The notes under the pieces are model-generated. The model searched no databases, was not told the origin of the DNA, and worked only from the letters and a program-made list of their open reading frames with translations. DNA of 38,371 bases from CAYXVU01 sp964468725 (GTDB lineage Bacteria > Acidobacteriota > Blastocatellia > UBA7656), in NCBI GenBank assembly GCA_964468725.1, contig CAYXVU010000029.1, positions 1-38,371 of the forward strand, read 5' to 3'. Position 1 is the stretch's first letter. Every line of letters begins with the position of its first letter. Below, one piece after another: positions 31,068 through 38,077 of the stretch. The translations under genes were made by a program, and so were the position numbers.

Positions 31068-32261
31068 TCAAAAATGCCTCGCCAATTCGAATTGAAGATA
31101 CGCATCCCGCCGCAATCCAAACAAGGGGTCTGTCCGCTGTACACTCGCTACACTACGTGCTTCCAGGCTGAATTTCCAATGACTGCCAAAACGTCGACTG
31201 GCTTCCAGGTTGTAAAAGGCAGCCCCGCCACGACGATCAAGAATCACACTGCCTAAAGCTTCGGTGCTTTGCGTGTCATTCAGTGCCAGCCGCACGCCGA
31301 CCGTCAGATCATCCTGAAATGGCGTTGTCGCTTTGTTCCCTCGCTGGTCATAAAGATATTCGGCAATCAGCCCGACATCCGCGCGCGAACCGGCAAATTT
31401 GGAAAGGGTATATTCAACTCCGCCAGTCAGCGCCGTAAAAGCTGCACCTTGCCCAGCGCGCCGAATGGCTTCGAGCTTCCAAAGCCATTTGCCTTTCGTC
31501 CATTGCGCGTCCAGGCCACTTTGCTGGATGAGATCGTAATGCGGGATCAGCACTTTGCCTTCCGCATCCGGCAATAAGCGGGGTTCGCGCCCTGTACCGT
31601 AGAAATGTGAGAGGCCGACATCCCACGCTCCCAAAGTTCGTGACCAACGCGCCGCCCAATCCACGCGACCGCGCCCACGTCTGGATTCATATATTGCCCG
31701 GTCGTTATCCACCGGCAAGGCCGTGCGCAACCGCCCCCTGCGGCCGGGGAAATTTCGTTCGCGAAAGCCGGGGAGGGCGAAAAGCTCCAGCGTACCCCAA
31801 TGACGAATTAGGGCGAGATTGACCATCGGCTGCCCCAGTTTGTCCTCGCCATCTAGATTTTCCACCAAGTCAGTCTGGTTGATAATGTCTACCAAATGCT
31901 GCGATTCGGTCACACCCCAGAAGACCTTGCGGAGGCCGAGGCGTAACTCCCACTTCTCTCCCGCCTTCAGCCAGGTCAACTCGCGAATATCGAAATGAGT
32001 ACGCCGCTGGTCATGCTGATCGAGCCTGACAAAAGGCACGAAGGTAAAACTCTGTTTGCCATTGTCCCATTTGCAGCGATATTCAGGTTGCAGCGCGACC
32101 GACAAGTCAGAGCGTGCTTGTTCATCAGTTTGTCCCTGACGTGGAAAGACGCGCCATTCGACCACCACTTGCCCTGAAAACTCGCCTTGCGCCCACGCTG
32201 CCGGTGTCCAGGCCAGCCAGAGCGGCATCAACCAGAACAGCAGAAAATGACGGCTCTTCAT
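31068..32261 (-). CDS. Outer-membrane beta-barrel protein (porin-like, DUF1302-style)
   Basis: 397 residues from ATG 32261, whose first base is shared with the stop of the upstream gene (TAATG). Signal peptide to about residue 25 (AWAQ). The rest is an even alternation of strands with aromatic ends, for example VVVEWRVFPRQGQ, SFTFVPFVRLDQHDQR, WELRLGLRKVFWGVTESQHL and AWDVGLSHFYGTG, and it ends in Phe (FELARHF), the usual C-terminal outer-membrane-protein signal. The segment around KVFWGVTES resembles DUF1302-like barrels that occur beside LolA-like and MMPL genes. It is the third gene of that unit and probably the outer-membrane exit. Cargo unknown. Confidence 0.85.
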   Translation of the reverse strand: MKSRHFLLFWLMPLWLAWTPAAWAQGEFSGQVVVEWRVFPRQGQTDEQARSDLSVALQPEYRCKWDNGKQSFTFVPFVRLDQHDQRRTHFDIRELTWLKAGEKWELRLGLRKVFWGVTESQHLVDIINQTDLVENLDGEDKLGQPMVNLALIRHWGTLELFALPGFRERNFPGRRGRLRTALPVDNDRAIYESRRGRGRVDWAARWSRTLGAWDVGLSHFYGTGREPRLLPDAEGKVLIPHYDLIQQSGLDAQWTKGKWLWKLEAIRRAGQGAAFTALTGGVEYTLSKFAGSRADVGLIAEYLYDQRGNKATTPFQDDLTVGVRLALNDTQSTEALGSVILDRRGGAAFYNLEASRRFGSHWKFSLEARSVASVQRTDPLFGLRRDAYLQFELARHF

Positions 32262-33061
32262 TACTGCGCCCGTTTCAGACTCTCTTGGGTGAAGTCGGAT
32301 TCCTTGAGTCCGGTGCGGAATTTGTAATTGCTCCACTTCAACAACGTGCTCTTGTTAGTTTGGTGATTGACCATCTGCATCTCAACGGGTCGCCAATGCT
32401 TGCCGAGAAATTGCCGATAGCCTTTGGCTGTATAAGTCTTCAATAAGCTGTCTTTGCGATCATAAAAATCAACCTTCAAGGTGCGGTATTCGGCTTTGTC
32501 GAGCCAGACGATTTGACGCTTGTAGCCGGAATACTTGTCCACAGGATAACGCTCGATCACAAAGCAAGGCTGACCGTCCCAGATTTCCTCGCGTAGATAT
32601 TTGTAAGTGTATTTTTCGACCTCCTGCGAACTGACATCCTCATAGGCAAACTCGCTGCCGACGAAAGCGCCCGATTTGTCGGCAGCGGCAATCCGCTTAA
32701 CCCGCTTGAGCGCGGGCAGGTAAAGCCACTGGTCGTCAGTACCTGATTTGTGGCTGAACGAGAGCAGCGCGGTGCCGTTAATATCGCGCGGTTCGTCGAA
32801 AATGGAGAGGCTTTTGTCACCATCACCAGCGACTTCAAGAAACGACACGCGCAACCGCCGCGTACTCTCTTCGCCGTGCTTGTTCTTCAGGGTCATCGTC
32901 ATATCCGCCAGATAGTCTTTGAATCCAGCATCGCGACGGTCAGCTTCGACAGCAATCGCCAGACCTTTTTCCGTTGCGTTCTGGGCCAGCGCGCTAAGCG
33001 GGCACAGAGATAGGCTTAGTAATAACAGGGTCCTCAGCATCTTTTTCCGAGTCTTTTTCAT
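32261..33061 (-). CDS. LolA-like outer membrane lipoprotein-sorting protein
   Basis: 266 residues, with GGAGAAGGAAC before ATG 33061; the gene begins inside the 3' end of the MMPL gene and overlaps it by 68 bp. Signal peptide to about residue 26. The mature part has DYLADMTMTLKNKHG, then KRVKRIAAADKSGAFVGSEF, CFVIERYPVDKYSGYKRQIV and LKVDFYDRKDSLLKTYTAKG. These fit the periplasmic half-barrel of LolA/LppX-type proteins, which shuttle lipids between membranes. In this arrangement the protein would accept lipids released by the MMPL transporter and hand them to the barrel protein. It is the middle gene of a three-gene coupled operon. Confidence 0.9.
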   Translation of the reverse strand: MKKTRKKMLRTLLLLSLSLCPLSALAQNATEKGLAIAVEADRRDAGFKDYLADMTMTLKNKHGEESTRRLRVSFLEVAGDGDKSLSIFDEPRDINGTALLSFSHKSGTDDQWLYLPALKRVKRIAAADKSGAFVGSEFAYEDVSSQEVEKYTYKYLREEIWDGQPCFVIERYPVDKYSGYKRQIVWLDKAEYRTLKVDFYDRKDSLLKTYTAKGYRQFLGKHWRPVEMQMVNHQTNKSTLLKWSNYKFRTGLKESDFTQESLKRAQ

Positions 33062-35342
33062 GTTCCTTCTCCTCTAGTTTGAGTAACAGCGGCGGCATCA
33101 GCAGAAACTCCGCCAGGCCGCCGATGGCGATAATCAGGGCCGACAGCAGGCCCATCGTCGAATTGAACTGGAAAGCAGAAAAGGCGAGCACGGAGAATCC
33201 TGCCACCAGGATGAGGGAAGCCGCCAACGTCGCAACACCAACGGTCGAAAAGACATAACGCACGGCTCGCGCAGGGCTGAGGCCGAGCGTACGGCGGGCA
33301 TACAGATACTTGCTCATGTTGTGGGTCGTGTCGTCCACCAGGATACCTAGCGTCGCGCCCGTGACAGGGGCGGCATCCATCCCCAGACGACCTACGAAAA
33401 TCCCCCAGACCCCGAAGGCCATGGCTGCTGGCAGGAGGTTGGGGAGCATTGTGATCAGGCCGAATTTGAAGCTCCGTAGGACAAGCACCATCACGATGGC
33501 AATGGCCAATACGCCTAGCAAGTCCCCCGCAACCATGGATTCAGTGCTACGCTTGCCAATGCGGCCAAACATTATGGTTGGCCCTGTACCGCGCGCAAAC
33601 ATAGCCTCCGGCGCATGTTCTCGTAACCAATTCTCAGCGCGGTCCTCAAAGGCCATGATGGCTTTGGTTGGCAACGTCTTCAGCGCCAGTGTTAATCGAG
33701 TGGCTGATTTGTCTACGTTGATGCGGTCGTTCAGATCCAGGCCAAAAGGAACGGACATTTCATAAAGCAACAGATATTGGGCTGCGAGTTCCTGCGAATC
33801 AGGAATACGGTAGTAACTCGCCTCATCTCCGTGCAGATTCCGATTGAGCCATTTCAGAATCTCGCTGATTGAATAGACATGCATGACCTCAGGCTGTTGA
33901 CGGCACCATTCGGCGAATTCTTCCAGCTTGCGCAGGTATTGTGGATCGCTCACACCGCCGCTTTGGCCTGCCCCCAACGAATAATGCACGTCATAGGGGC
34001 CACGCAAATTAGCTTCGGCGAAGTTGTTCGCCTGCCGTATCTCGGTTCGTCGACTGAAGTAATGGGCGAAGTCATCGTGGAATTCGTTGCGCATGGCAAA
34101 CCCCATCAGCACCAGGCTGGTCAGGCTGATGCCCCAGAGCAGTGGCTTGCGACGCTGGATCGTAAAATCGGCCAGACGATCCAATGCCACTTCGCCAATT
34201 ACCGGAGCCGCTTTGGCGCGTATTGGCAAAACGGCCAACAGGGCTGGAAGAAAAACAATAGTAAAGACGAACGCCACCGCTACTCCAATGGCCACCATAT
34301 TTCCCAGATCACGATAAGGAGGCACATCATTGAAGTTGAGCGTCAGGAACCCAATGATGGTATTGACGGCGGTCAGTAGCAGCGTCTTCAGGTTCAGCTT
34401 CAAAGCGGCGCTGATTGCCGCACGCTTGTCCAATCCATGCCGCATTCCCTGCAAGATAGACAATAGCAAATGCATGCAGTCAGCCACCGCAACCGTCATA
34501 ATGATCATGGGAACCGAGACAGAGACAGGTGTGAGCCGAATGCCCAGCCAGCCAGCTAACCCCATCGTCGAGAGCGTCGAGATCACGATAGCTAGCACGG
34601 TGACCAGTGTGCCCGTGACCGATCTGAGGATGAAGAATGTCGCCATGATGATAATCCCATACATGATTGGCATGAGCGTTTGAAAATCGTTTTGCCCGTG
34701 CTCGGTAAAGGCATTGTTCATCATCGTGCTGCCCGTCAGATACACTTCCAGATTCGGATTCTGCGCATTGATCTGGCGAACAAGCTCCCTCGCCCAGGCA
34801 GCGACCTCAGGCACCTCGGTGATGCTTTTCTGTGGCAGAACCGTGGTCACGTTGACGCCGGTCACGTGGGCGCGGGGCGAAACGAGCAAATTGACCAGCA
34901 GTGGTTCCGCCAGGGCGAAGTCTTTGATTCGTTCCAGATCGGCATCTGACAGGTCAACGGCGTTCTCGACTAAATTCTGTACCACCAGATTGTCAGCTTG
35001 CGCCCACGTGTGTTGGAAATTGGTGAGCGAGTCTACGCGCGTGGAATATGGCAACTTCCAGGCTTCGCGGGTCAGCCATTCAACACTGGCGAGCGTTTCG
35101 CGAGTGAAGACCTGACCGTCTTTGGGCGCGACAACAAACAGAATGTTGTCATTTTTAGTGTAGATGTTTTCGACTAATTCAAAGGCTTGCAGATCGAGAT
35201 TTTCCTTGCTGAAGAAAACCCGGTAATTGTCAATAAAAACAAGCCGCCGGGCACCGCTCGCAGCGGCCAGAACGGTGAGCAATGCGCCCAAGATAATGAC
35301 CCAGCGCCAACGGATAACGCACTCGGAAAATGCTTGTATCAT
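32994..35342 (-). CDS. RND/MMPL-family lipid transporter
   Basis: 782 residues; ribosome site AAGGAA eight bases before ATG 35342. Two repeats are visible, each of a first transmembrane helix, a large periplasmic domain and five more helices. The first core is near residues 220-370 (IMYGIIIMATFFILRSVTG, ISTLSTMGLAGWLGIRLTP, LTAVNTIIGFLTLNFND) and the second near 620-760 (VRYVFSTVGVATLAASLILV). This is the HpnN/MmpL/sterol-sensing-domain-like branch, which moves lipids or hopanoids across the inner membrane and periplasm using the proton gradient. The cytoplasmic tail is highly charged. It begins the MMPL-LolA-barrel operon. Substrate unknown. Confidence 0.93.
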   Translation of the reverse strand: MIQAFSECVIRWRWVIILGALLTVLAAASGARRLVFIDNYRVFFSKENLDLQAFELVENIYTKNDNILFVVAPKDGQVFTRETLASVEWLTREAWKLPYSTRVDSLTNFQHTWAQADNLVVQNLVENAVDLSDADLERIKDFALAEPLLVNLLVSPRAHVTGVNVTTVLPQKSITEVPEVAAWARELVRQINAQNPNLEVYLTGSTMMNNAFTEHGQNDFQTLMPIMYGIIIMATFFILRSVTGTLVTVLAIVISTLSTMGLAGWLGIRLTPVSVSVPMIIMTVAVADCMHLLLSILQGMRHGLDKRAAISAALKLNLKTLLLTAVNTIIGFLTLNFNDVPPYRDLGNMVAIGVAVAFVFTIVFLPALLAVLPIRAKAAPVIGEVALDRLADFTIQRRKPLLWGISLTSLVLMGFAMRNEFHDDFAHYFSRRTEIRQANNFAEANLRGPYDVHYSLGAGQSGGVSDPQYLRKLEEFAEWCRQQPEVMHVYSISEILKWLNRNLHGDEASYYRIPDSQELAAQYLLLYEMSVPFGLDLNDRINVDKSATRLTLALKTLPTKAIMAFEDRAENWLREHAPEAMFARGTGPTIMFGRIGKRSTESMVAGDLLGVLAIAIVMVLVLRSFKFGLITMLPNLLPAAMAFGVWGIFVGRLGMDAAPVTGATLGILVDDTTHNMSKYLYARRTLGLSPARAVRYVFSTVGVATLAASLILVAGFSVLAFSAFQFNSTMGLLSALIIAIGGLAEFLLMPPLLLKLEEKEHEKDSEKDAEDPVITKPISVPA

Positions 35343-35458
35343 TCACAGATTCCTTCTTGTCATACACTTGCTGAACTAAAACACTTGAGGAAGACCGAAT
35401 CGGCGTCGCGGCACAATCCACTGCCTCAGATAACGGCACCAATGTGACCAAACATCAG

Positions 35459-35475
35459 GGTCGGTCCGGTCGGTC
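35459..35475. repeat. Perfect 8-bp direct repeat upstream of the MMPL gene
   Basis: GGTCGGTC, one C, GGTCGGTC. It lies 117 bp before the MMPL start and includes the core CCGGTCGGT also found at 9654-9662 and 10763-10771. It may be an operator for the MMPL operon. Confidence 0.4.
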
Positions 35476-35510
35476 GGCGCTGCAATCTTCCTCTGTATTG
35501 GATTGTTGCG

Positions 35511-35840
35511 TCACTTAGGTGGTAACGACGCAACAAATTGCGCGCAAAGATTTACCCACGTCTCAAGTGCGGCATCAGATACGATTCCCGCCGGAGCCAC
35601 GAAGACAAAGCCTTTCATTGGCTTGCCTGTGAAATCCATTCCCCGTGTGTGCGGCTGTTGCAGGGCCTCGGCGTAAGCCTCAGGCCCGACGCGCGCCATC
35701 AGCGTGTCGCCAAGGACTCCGACAAACATGTACCCGTTCAGCATAAAGGCCAGACCGCCGAACATCTTTTTTTCAGTAATGCTCTGGCGCGGCAGCAGCA
35801 AATCCCGAATGCGTTCGGCCAATCCGTTATCAAATGCCAT
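35511..35840 (-). CDS. TfoX N-terminal domain protein
   Basis: 109 residues from ATG 35840 with AAGGGG upstream; the in-frame ATG at 35873 overlaps the previous gene. It contains the single TfoX/Sxy N-terminal fold: MAFDNGLAERIRDLL, KKMFGGLAFMLNGYMFVGVLGD, LMARVGPEAY and the terminal AALETWVNLC. The C-terminal TfoX domain is missing, as in many short family members of unknown function; a role in competence should not be assumed. It sits 16 bp after the membrane-protein gene and is probably in one operon with it, under the HxlR-controlled promoter. Confidence 0.9.
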   Translation of the reverse strand: MAFDNGLAERIRDLLLPRQSITEKKMFGGLAFMLNGYMFVGVLGDTLMARVGPEAYAEALQQPHTRGMDFTGKPMKGFVFVAPAGIVSDAALETWVNLCAQFVASLPPK

Positions 35841-35856
35841 AAAGACCCCTTGACCG

Positions 35857-36255
35857 TCAGCTTTTTCGTGCATAGACCGCTGCGATCAGCGGGCTGACGA
35901 TGGCGTAATGCATCACAATAAACGCAGTTTCAATGAGCATATAACCACTCACCGAAGTCATGTGGTGTTTGGCACCAACCGCTAAAACCTGAAAGCTCCA
36001 CGCGAGCGGGCAAGCCAGCGTGGCAAATTTAAGCGCCCCTGTTAGGATGGGTTCGCCGGAAAACAATCGTTCGTAAACTACTGACCAAATCAAGCCCTGA
36101 ATCAGCATGGAGGCAATACCGAAAGGAATCAGGATGTCGGTACGGTATACATTGAGCGACTTGTAATAGTCGGCAAAGATCGTGAGATGCCACAAGAATC
36201 CCAGCGGAAAGGACGGAAGGACGTATGCCATGATGGCAAGGATGCGGTTCTTCAT
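35857..36255 (-). CDS. Four-helix integral membrane protein of unknown function
   Basis: 132 residues with hydrophobic helices at about 7-26, 42-63, 75-92 and 104-128; a Trp-His pair occurs in GFLWHLTIFADYY. The N-terminus starts MKNRILAIMAYVLPSFPLGF. No known motif is recognised; its size and the charged connection RLFSGEPILTG resemble small DUF-type membrane proteins next to HxlR or MarR regulators. It is divergent from the HxlR gene with overlapping promoters, which makes it the likely main target of that regulator. TfoX-like follows. Confidence 0.75.
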   Translation of the reverse strand: MKNRILAIMAYVLPSFPLGFLWHLTIFADYYKSLNVYRTDILIPFGIASMLIQGLIWSVVYERLFSGEPILTGALKFATLACPLAWSFQVLAVGAKHHMTSVSGYMLIETAFIVMHYAIVSPLIAAVYARKS

Positions 36256-36313
36256 TTGCGAAATTTCTCCTGACTTAAAGTTGGTTGCCCTTCAGTCGGC
36301 GCGATAAAAGTGA

Positions 36314-36328
36314 CTTGCGTTTTGCAAG
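36314..36328. promoter_or_regulatory. HxlR operator candidate 1
   Basis: CTTGC-N5-GCAAG, a perfect 15-bp inverted repeat. It falls on the expected transcription start of the minus-strand promoter (-10 TATACT, 36335-36330). Confidence 0.6.
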
Positions 36329-36329
36329 G

Positions 36330-36357
36330 AGTATATTTATTCGATTGCAAAATGCAA
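36330..36357 (-). promoter_or_regulatory. Promoter of the membrane-protein/TfoX operon
   Basis: Minus-strand TTGCAT (36357-36352), 16-bp spacer, TATACT (36335-36330). Its -35 lies inside operator 2 and its start point near operator 1. Confidence 0.5.
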
Positions 36358-36358
36358 G
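36344..36358. promoter_or_regulatory. HxlR operator candidate 2
   Basis: ATTGC-N5-GCAAG, the same pattern as site 1 with one mismatch, 30 bp centre to centre (about three helical turns). It covers the -35 elements of both divergent promoters. Confidence 0.6.
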
Positions 36359-36372
36359 CGAAAAGATAGAAT
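36345..36372 (+). promoter_or_regulatory. Promoter of the HxlR gene
   Basis: TTGCAA (36345-36350), 16-bp spacer, TAGAAT (36367-36372), ending 7 nt before ATG 36380, which implies a very short or absent leader. Confidence 0.5.
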
Positions 36373-36379
36373 CCATGAA

Positions 36380-36847
36380 ATGAAAAAAAGCAAATTGCCA
36401 ACGCGGAAGTCAGCCTGCCCACTCAATGTCGCTTTGGAGATGATCGGTGATCGCTGGTCGCTTTTGGTTGTGCGCGACTTGATGTTCAAAGACCGCTCCA
36501 CTTACAAAGAACTTCTGGGCGCTGAAGAAGGGATTGCGACCAACCTGCTGGCGGATCGGCTACAACGGCTGGAATCGCATGACATCATTGTCAAAGAGCC
36601 TGACCCTGCTGATGGCCGAAAACTGATCTATCGCTTGACGCCGAAAGGAATTGACCTTGCGCCAGTGCTGGTCGAAATGATGATTTGGAGCGCACAGCAC
36701 GAAGAAACAGCCGCGCCCCCTGAGACCATTCGGACTATGCGTGAGAATCGGCAGCGATTCATCTTCAACGTCAAAAAACGTTGGGCGAAAAGCACAGTGA
36801 AAAAAGAAACCGTCACCCAAAACCCTCGCGGCAAATCTGCGAAATAG
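36380..36847 (+). CDS. HxlR-family winged-helix transcriptional regulator
   Basis: 155 residues. The HxlR domain (about 12-100) begins with SACPLNVALEMIGDRWSLLV, where the conserved Cys is followed by the GDRW core, then LLVVRDLMFKDRSTYKEL, TNLLADRLQRLESHDII and the wing YRLTPKGIDLAPVL. HxlR dimers bind inverted repeats and often respond to electrophiles or redox change through the conserved Cys. The C-terminal 40 residues are basic (KKRWAKSTVKKE) and part of their coding sequence doubles as one arm of a terminator for the opposite strand. It is transcribed away from a membrane-protein/TfoX operon and probably represses that operon and itself. Confidence 0.93.
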   Translation: MKKSKLPTRKSACPLNVALEMIGDRWSLLVVRDLMFKDRSTYKELLGAEEGIATNLLADRLQRLESHDIIVKEPDPADGRKLIYRLTPKGIDLAPVLVEMMIWSAQHEETAAPPETIRTMRENRQRFIFNVKKRWAKSTVKKETVTQNPRGKSAK

Positions 36848-36875
36848 ACTGCGACGGGGTGAGGCTGACGGTTTC
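36800..36875 (-). terminator. Rho-independent terminator candidate of the minus-strand operon
   Basis: On the minus strand GAAACCGTCA (36875-36866) pairs with TGACGGTTTC (36815-36806), followed directly by TTTTTT (36805-36800). The loop is 50 nt but holds a further TCACCC/GGGTGA pairing. The second arm and U-run lie inside the 3' end of the HxlR coding sequence. Confidence 0.5.
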
Positions 36876-36876
36876 C

Positions 36877-37266
36877 TTATGGCGTTGAATGGGTCGGCAT
36901 TTCGGAGGATGTCCTTCCACTTGAAAACCGGAAGGAAGCAACCGCTGCCCAAAAGGCGCTGAATATGTGTCTATAGTGTTTCACTGCGAGGTATACCAGC
37001 GACCCCACAGACAAAACCACCAACAGCCACCGAAGGTACGTCGCGGTTGAGAACGAAATGCCAATCCCTGTGCCAACCGCAATCCATGACGCCAGGCACA
37101 CGGGACATTTGGGCACGATCGCCAAGATCAAGCCCGGTATACCCCATTTTGCCAACTCAGCCAACCGCGCCCTTCGGTGCGGCTGACTGAGCCTCTGGGT
37201 TTGTGTGGCCGCCGTCGCCTCGGCAGACGGCGGCGTGGAGAGTTGGCAGCAGGGTTTGACGCTCAC
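36877..37266 (-). CDS. Small membrane protein with CPxC motif, unknown function
   Basis: 129 residues from a GTG at 37266 that overlaps the DUF899 stop in GTGA, indicating translational coupling. The N-terminus has a Cys pair (VKPCCQL) and a polar basic stretch; then come two transmembrane helices, about 41-68, with PKCPVCLASW inside, and 76-100. The Cys motifs recall small metal-related membrane proteins such as MerC/MerT, but the match is weak and no mercury genes are nearby. The C-terminus is short and polar. It may work with the thioredoxin-like DUF899 protein. Confidence 0.7.
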   Translation of the reverse strand: MSVKPCCQLSTPPSAEATAATQTQRLSQPHRRARLAELAKWGIPGLILAIVPKCPVCLASWIAVGTGIGISFSTATYLRWLLVVLSVGSLVYLAVKHYRHIFSAFWAAVASFRFSSGRTSSEMPTHSTP

Positions 37267-38009
37267 GATTTCGCCCCCTCTGCCATCGCCGCGAACGGGT
37301 CTGCGGCTCCGTAACGGTCATGATGCCGAACCCACTGCATTGCGTAAGCATCGCCGCCTTCATCGCGCCCTTTCGGAACGATGTCGAGCAGATTGTAAAC
37401 ACTCATAAATGTTTCCAGCCCCCGCGCGTAGGATGAATAGGTGTGAAAGACCTGCCCCGCGTCATCTTTGGCAAAGACGCTGATGCCAGGCGCTTCGGTC
37501 ATCGGGAACGGCTTAAATTCAAAATTGTAGTTCGCCGTTTTCTGTTGCAATTGTTCTTCGGTGAAGGTGACGTTGAAGTCCCGATTGAACTCGTTCCCCA
37601 GCGAGGACATCCATTTGAAAGACCACCCCATCCGTTCTCTGAATGCCTGGAGCTTTTCCAGAGGCGCGCGGGACACCGTCACCATTGATACATCCCGGTT
37701 GTTCAGATGCACGATGGCCGGATTGTAATGATCGGCGACGAGCGAACAGGATTTGCAGCCCTCCTGCCACTCAGGATGAAACATGAAGTGGTAAACGATG
37801 AGTTGTTGGCGCGAGCCGAACAACTCAGCCAACGATTCCCGCCCGTCGGGGCCGTCAAAGACGTAATCCTTCTCGACCTTGACCCAGGGAAGCTGCTGCC
37901 GTTGCGCGGTCAGCTTCTCACGCATAGCCGTGAACTCTTTTTCGTGGCGGAGCAGTTCCAGACGGGACGTGAGCCATTGCTGTTGTGATACGACGATGTG
38001 TTCGAACAT
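37263..38009 (-). CDS. DUF899 thioredoxin-like protein
   Basis: 248 residues from ATG 38009 with AAGGAG upstream; the frame extends to 38081 without a credible start. DUF899 family pattern: WVKVEKDYVFDGPDG, LIVYHFMF, then GCKSCSLVAD with C85 and C88 as a possible redox pair, VHLNNRDVSMVTVSRAPLEK, and RMGWSFKWMSSLGNEFNRDF. The family has a thioredoxin-like fold and is cytoplasmic; its function is unknown, though it often lies near YCII-type genes, as here. It is followed by a coupled membrane protein. Confidence 0.92.
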   Translation of the reverse strand: MFEHIVVSQQQWLTSRLELLRHEKEFTAMREKLTAQRQQLPWVKVEKDYVFDGPDGRESLAELFGSRQQLIVYHFMFHPEWQEGCKSCSLVADHYNPAIVHLNNRDVSMVTVSRAPLEKLQAFRERMGWSFKWMSSLGNEFNRDFNVTFTEEQLQQKTANYNFEFKPFPMTEAPGISVFAKDDAGQVFHTYSSYARGLETFMSVYNLLDIVPKGRDEGGDAYAMQWVRHHDRYGAADPFAAMAEGAKS

Positions 38010-38077
38010 GTGGTTCTCCTTCTGTTGGTTGATTCCCCAGTCCCGCGTATTGAGCGGAACTGATTGGTGTTGCGTCT

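Noticed and set aside
33310..34949. Several plus-strand frames of 75-170 codons.
   Set aside because: Shadows of the MMPL transporter; composition is that of a reverse-complemented membrane gene.
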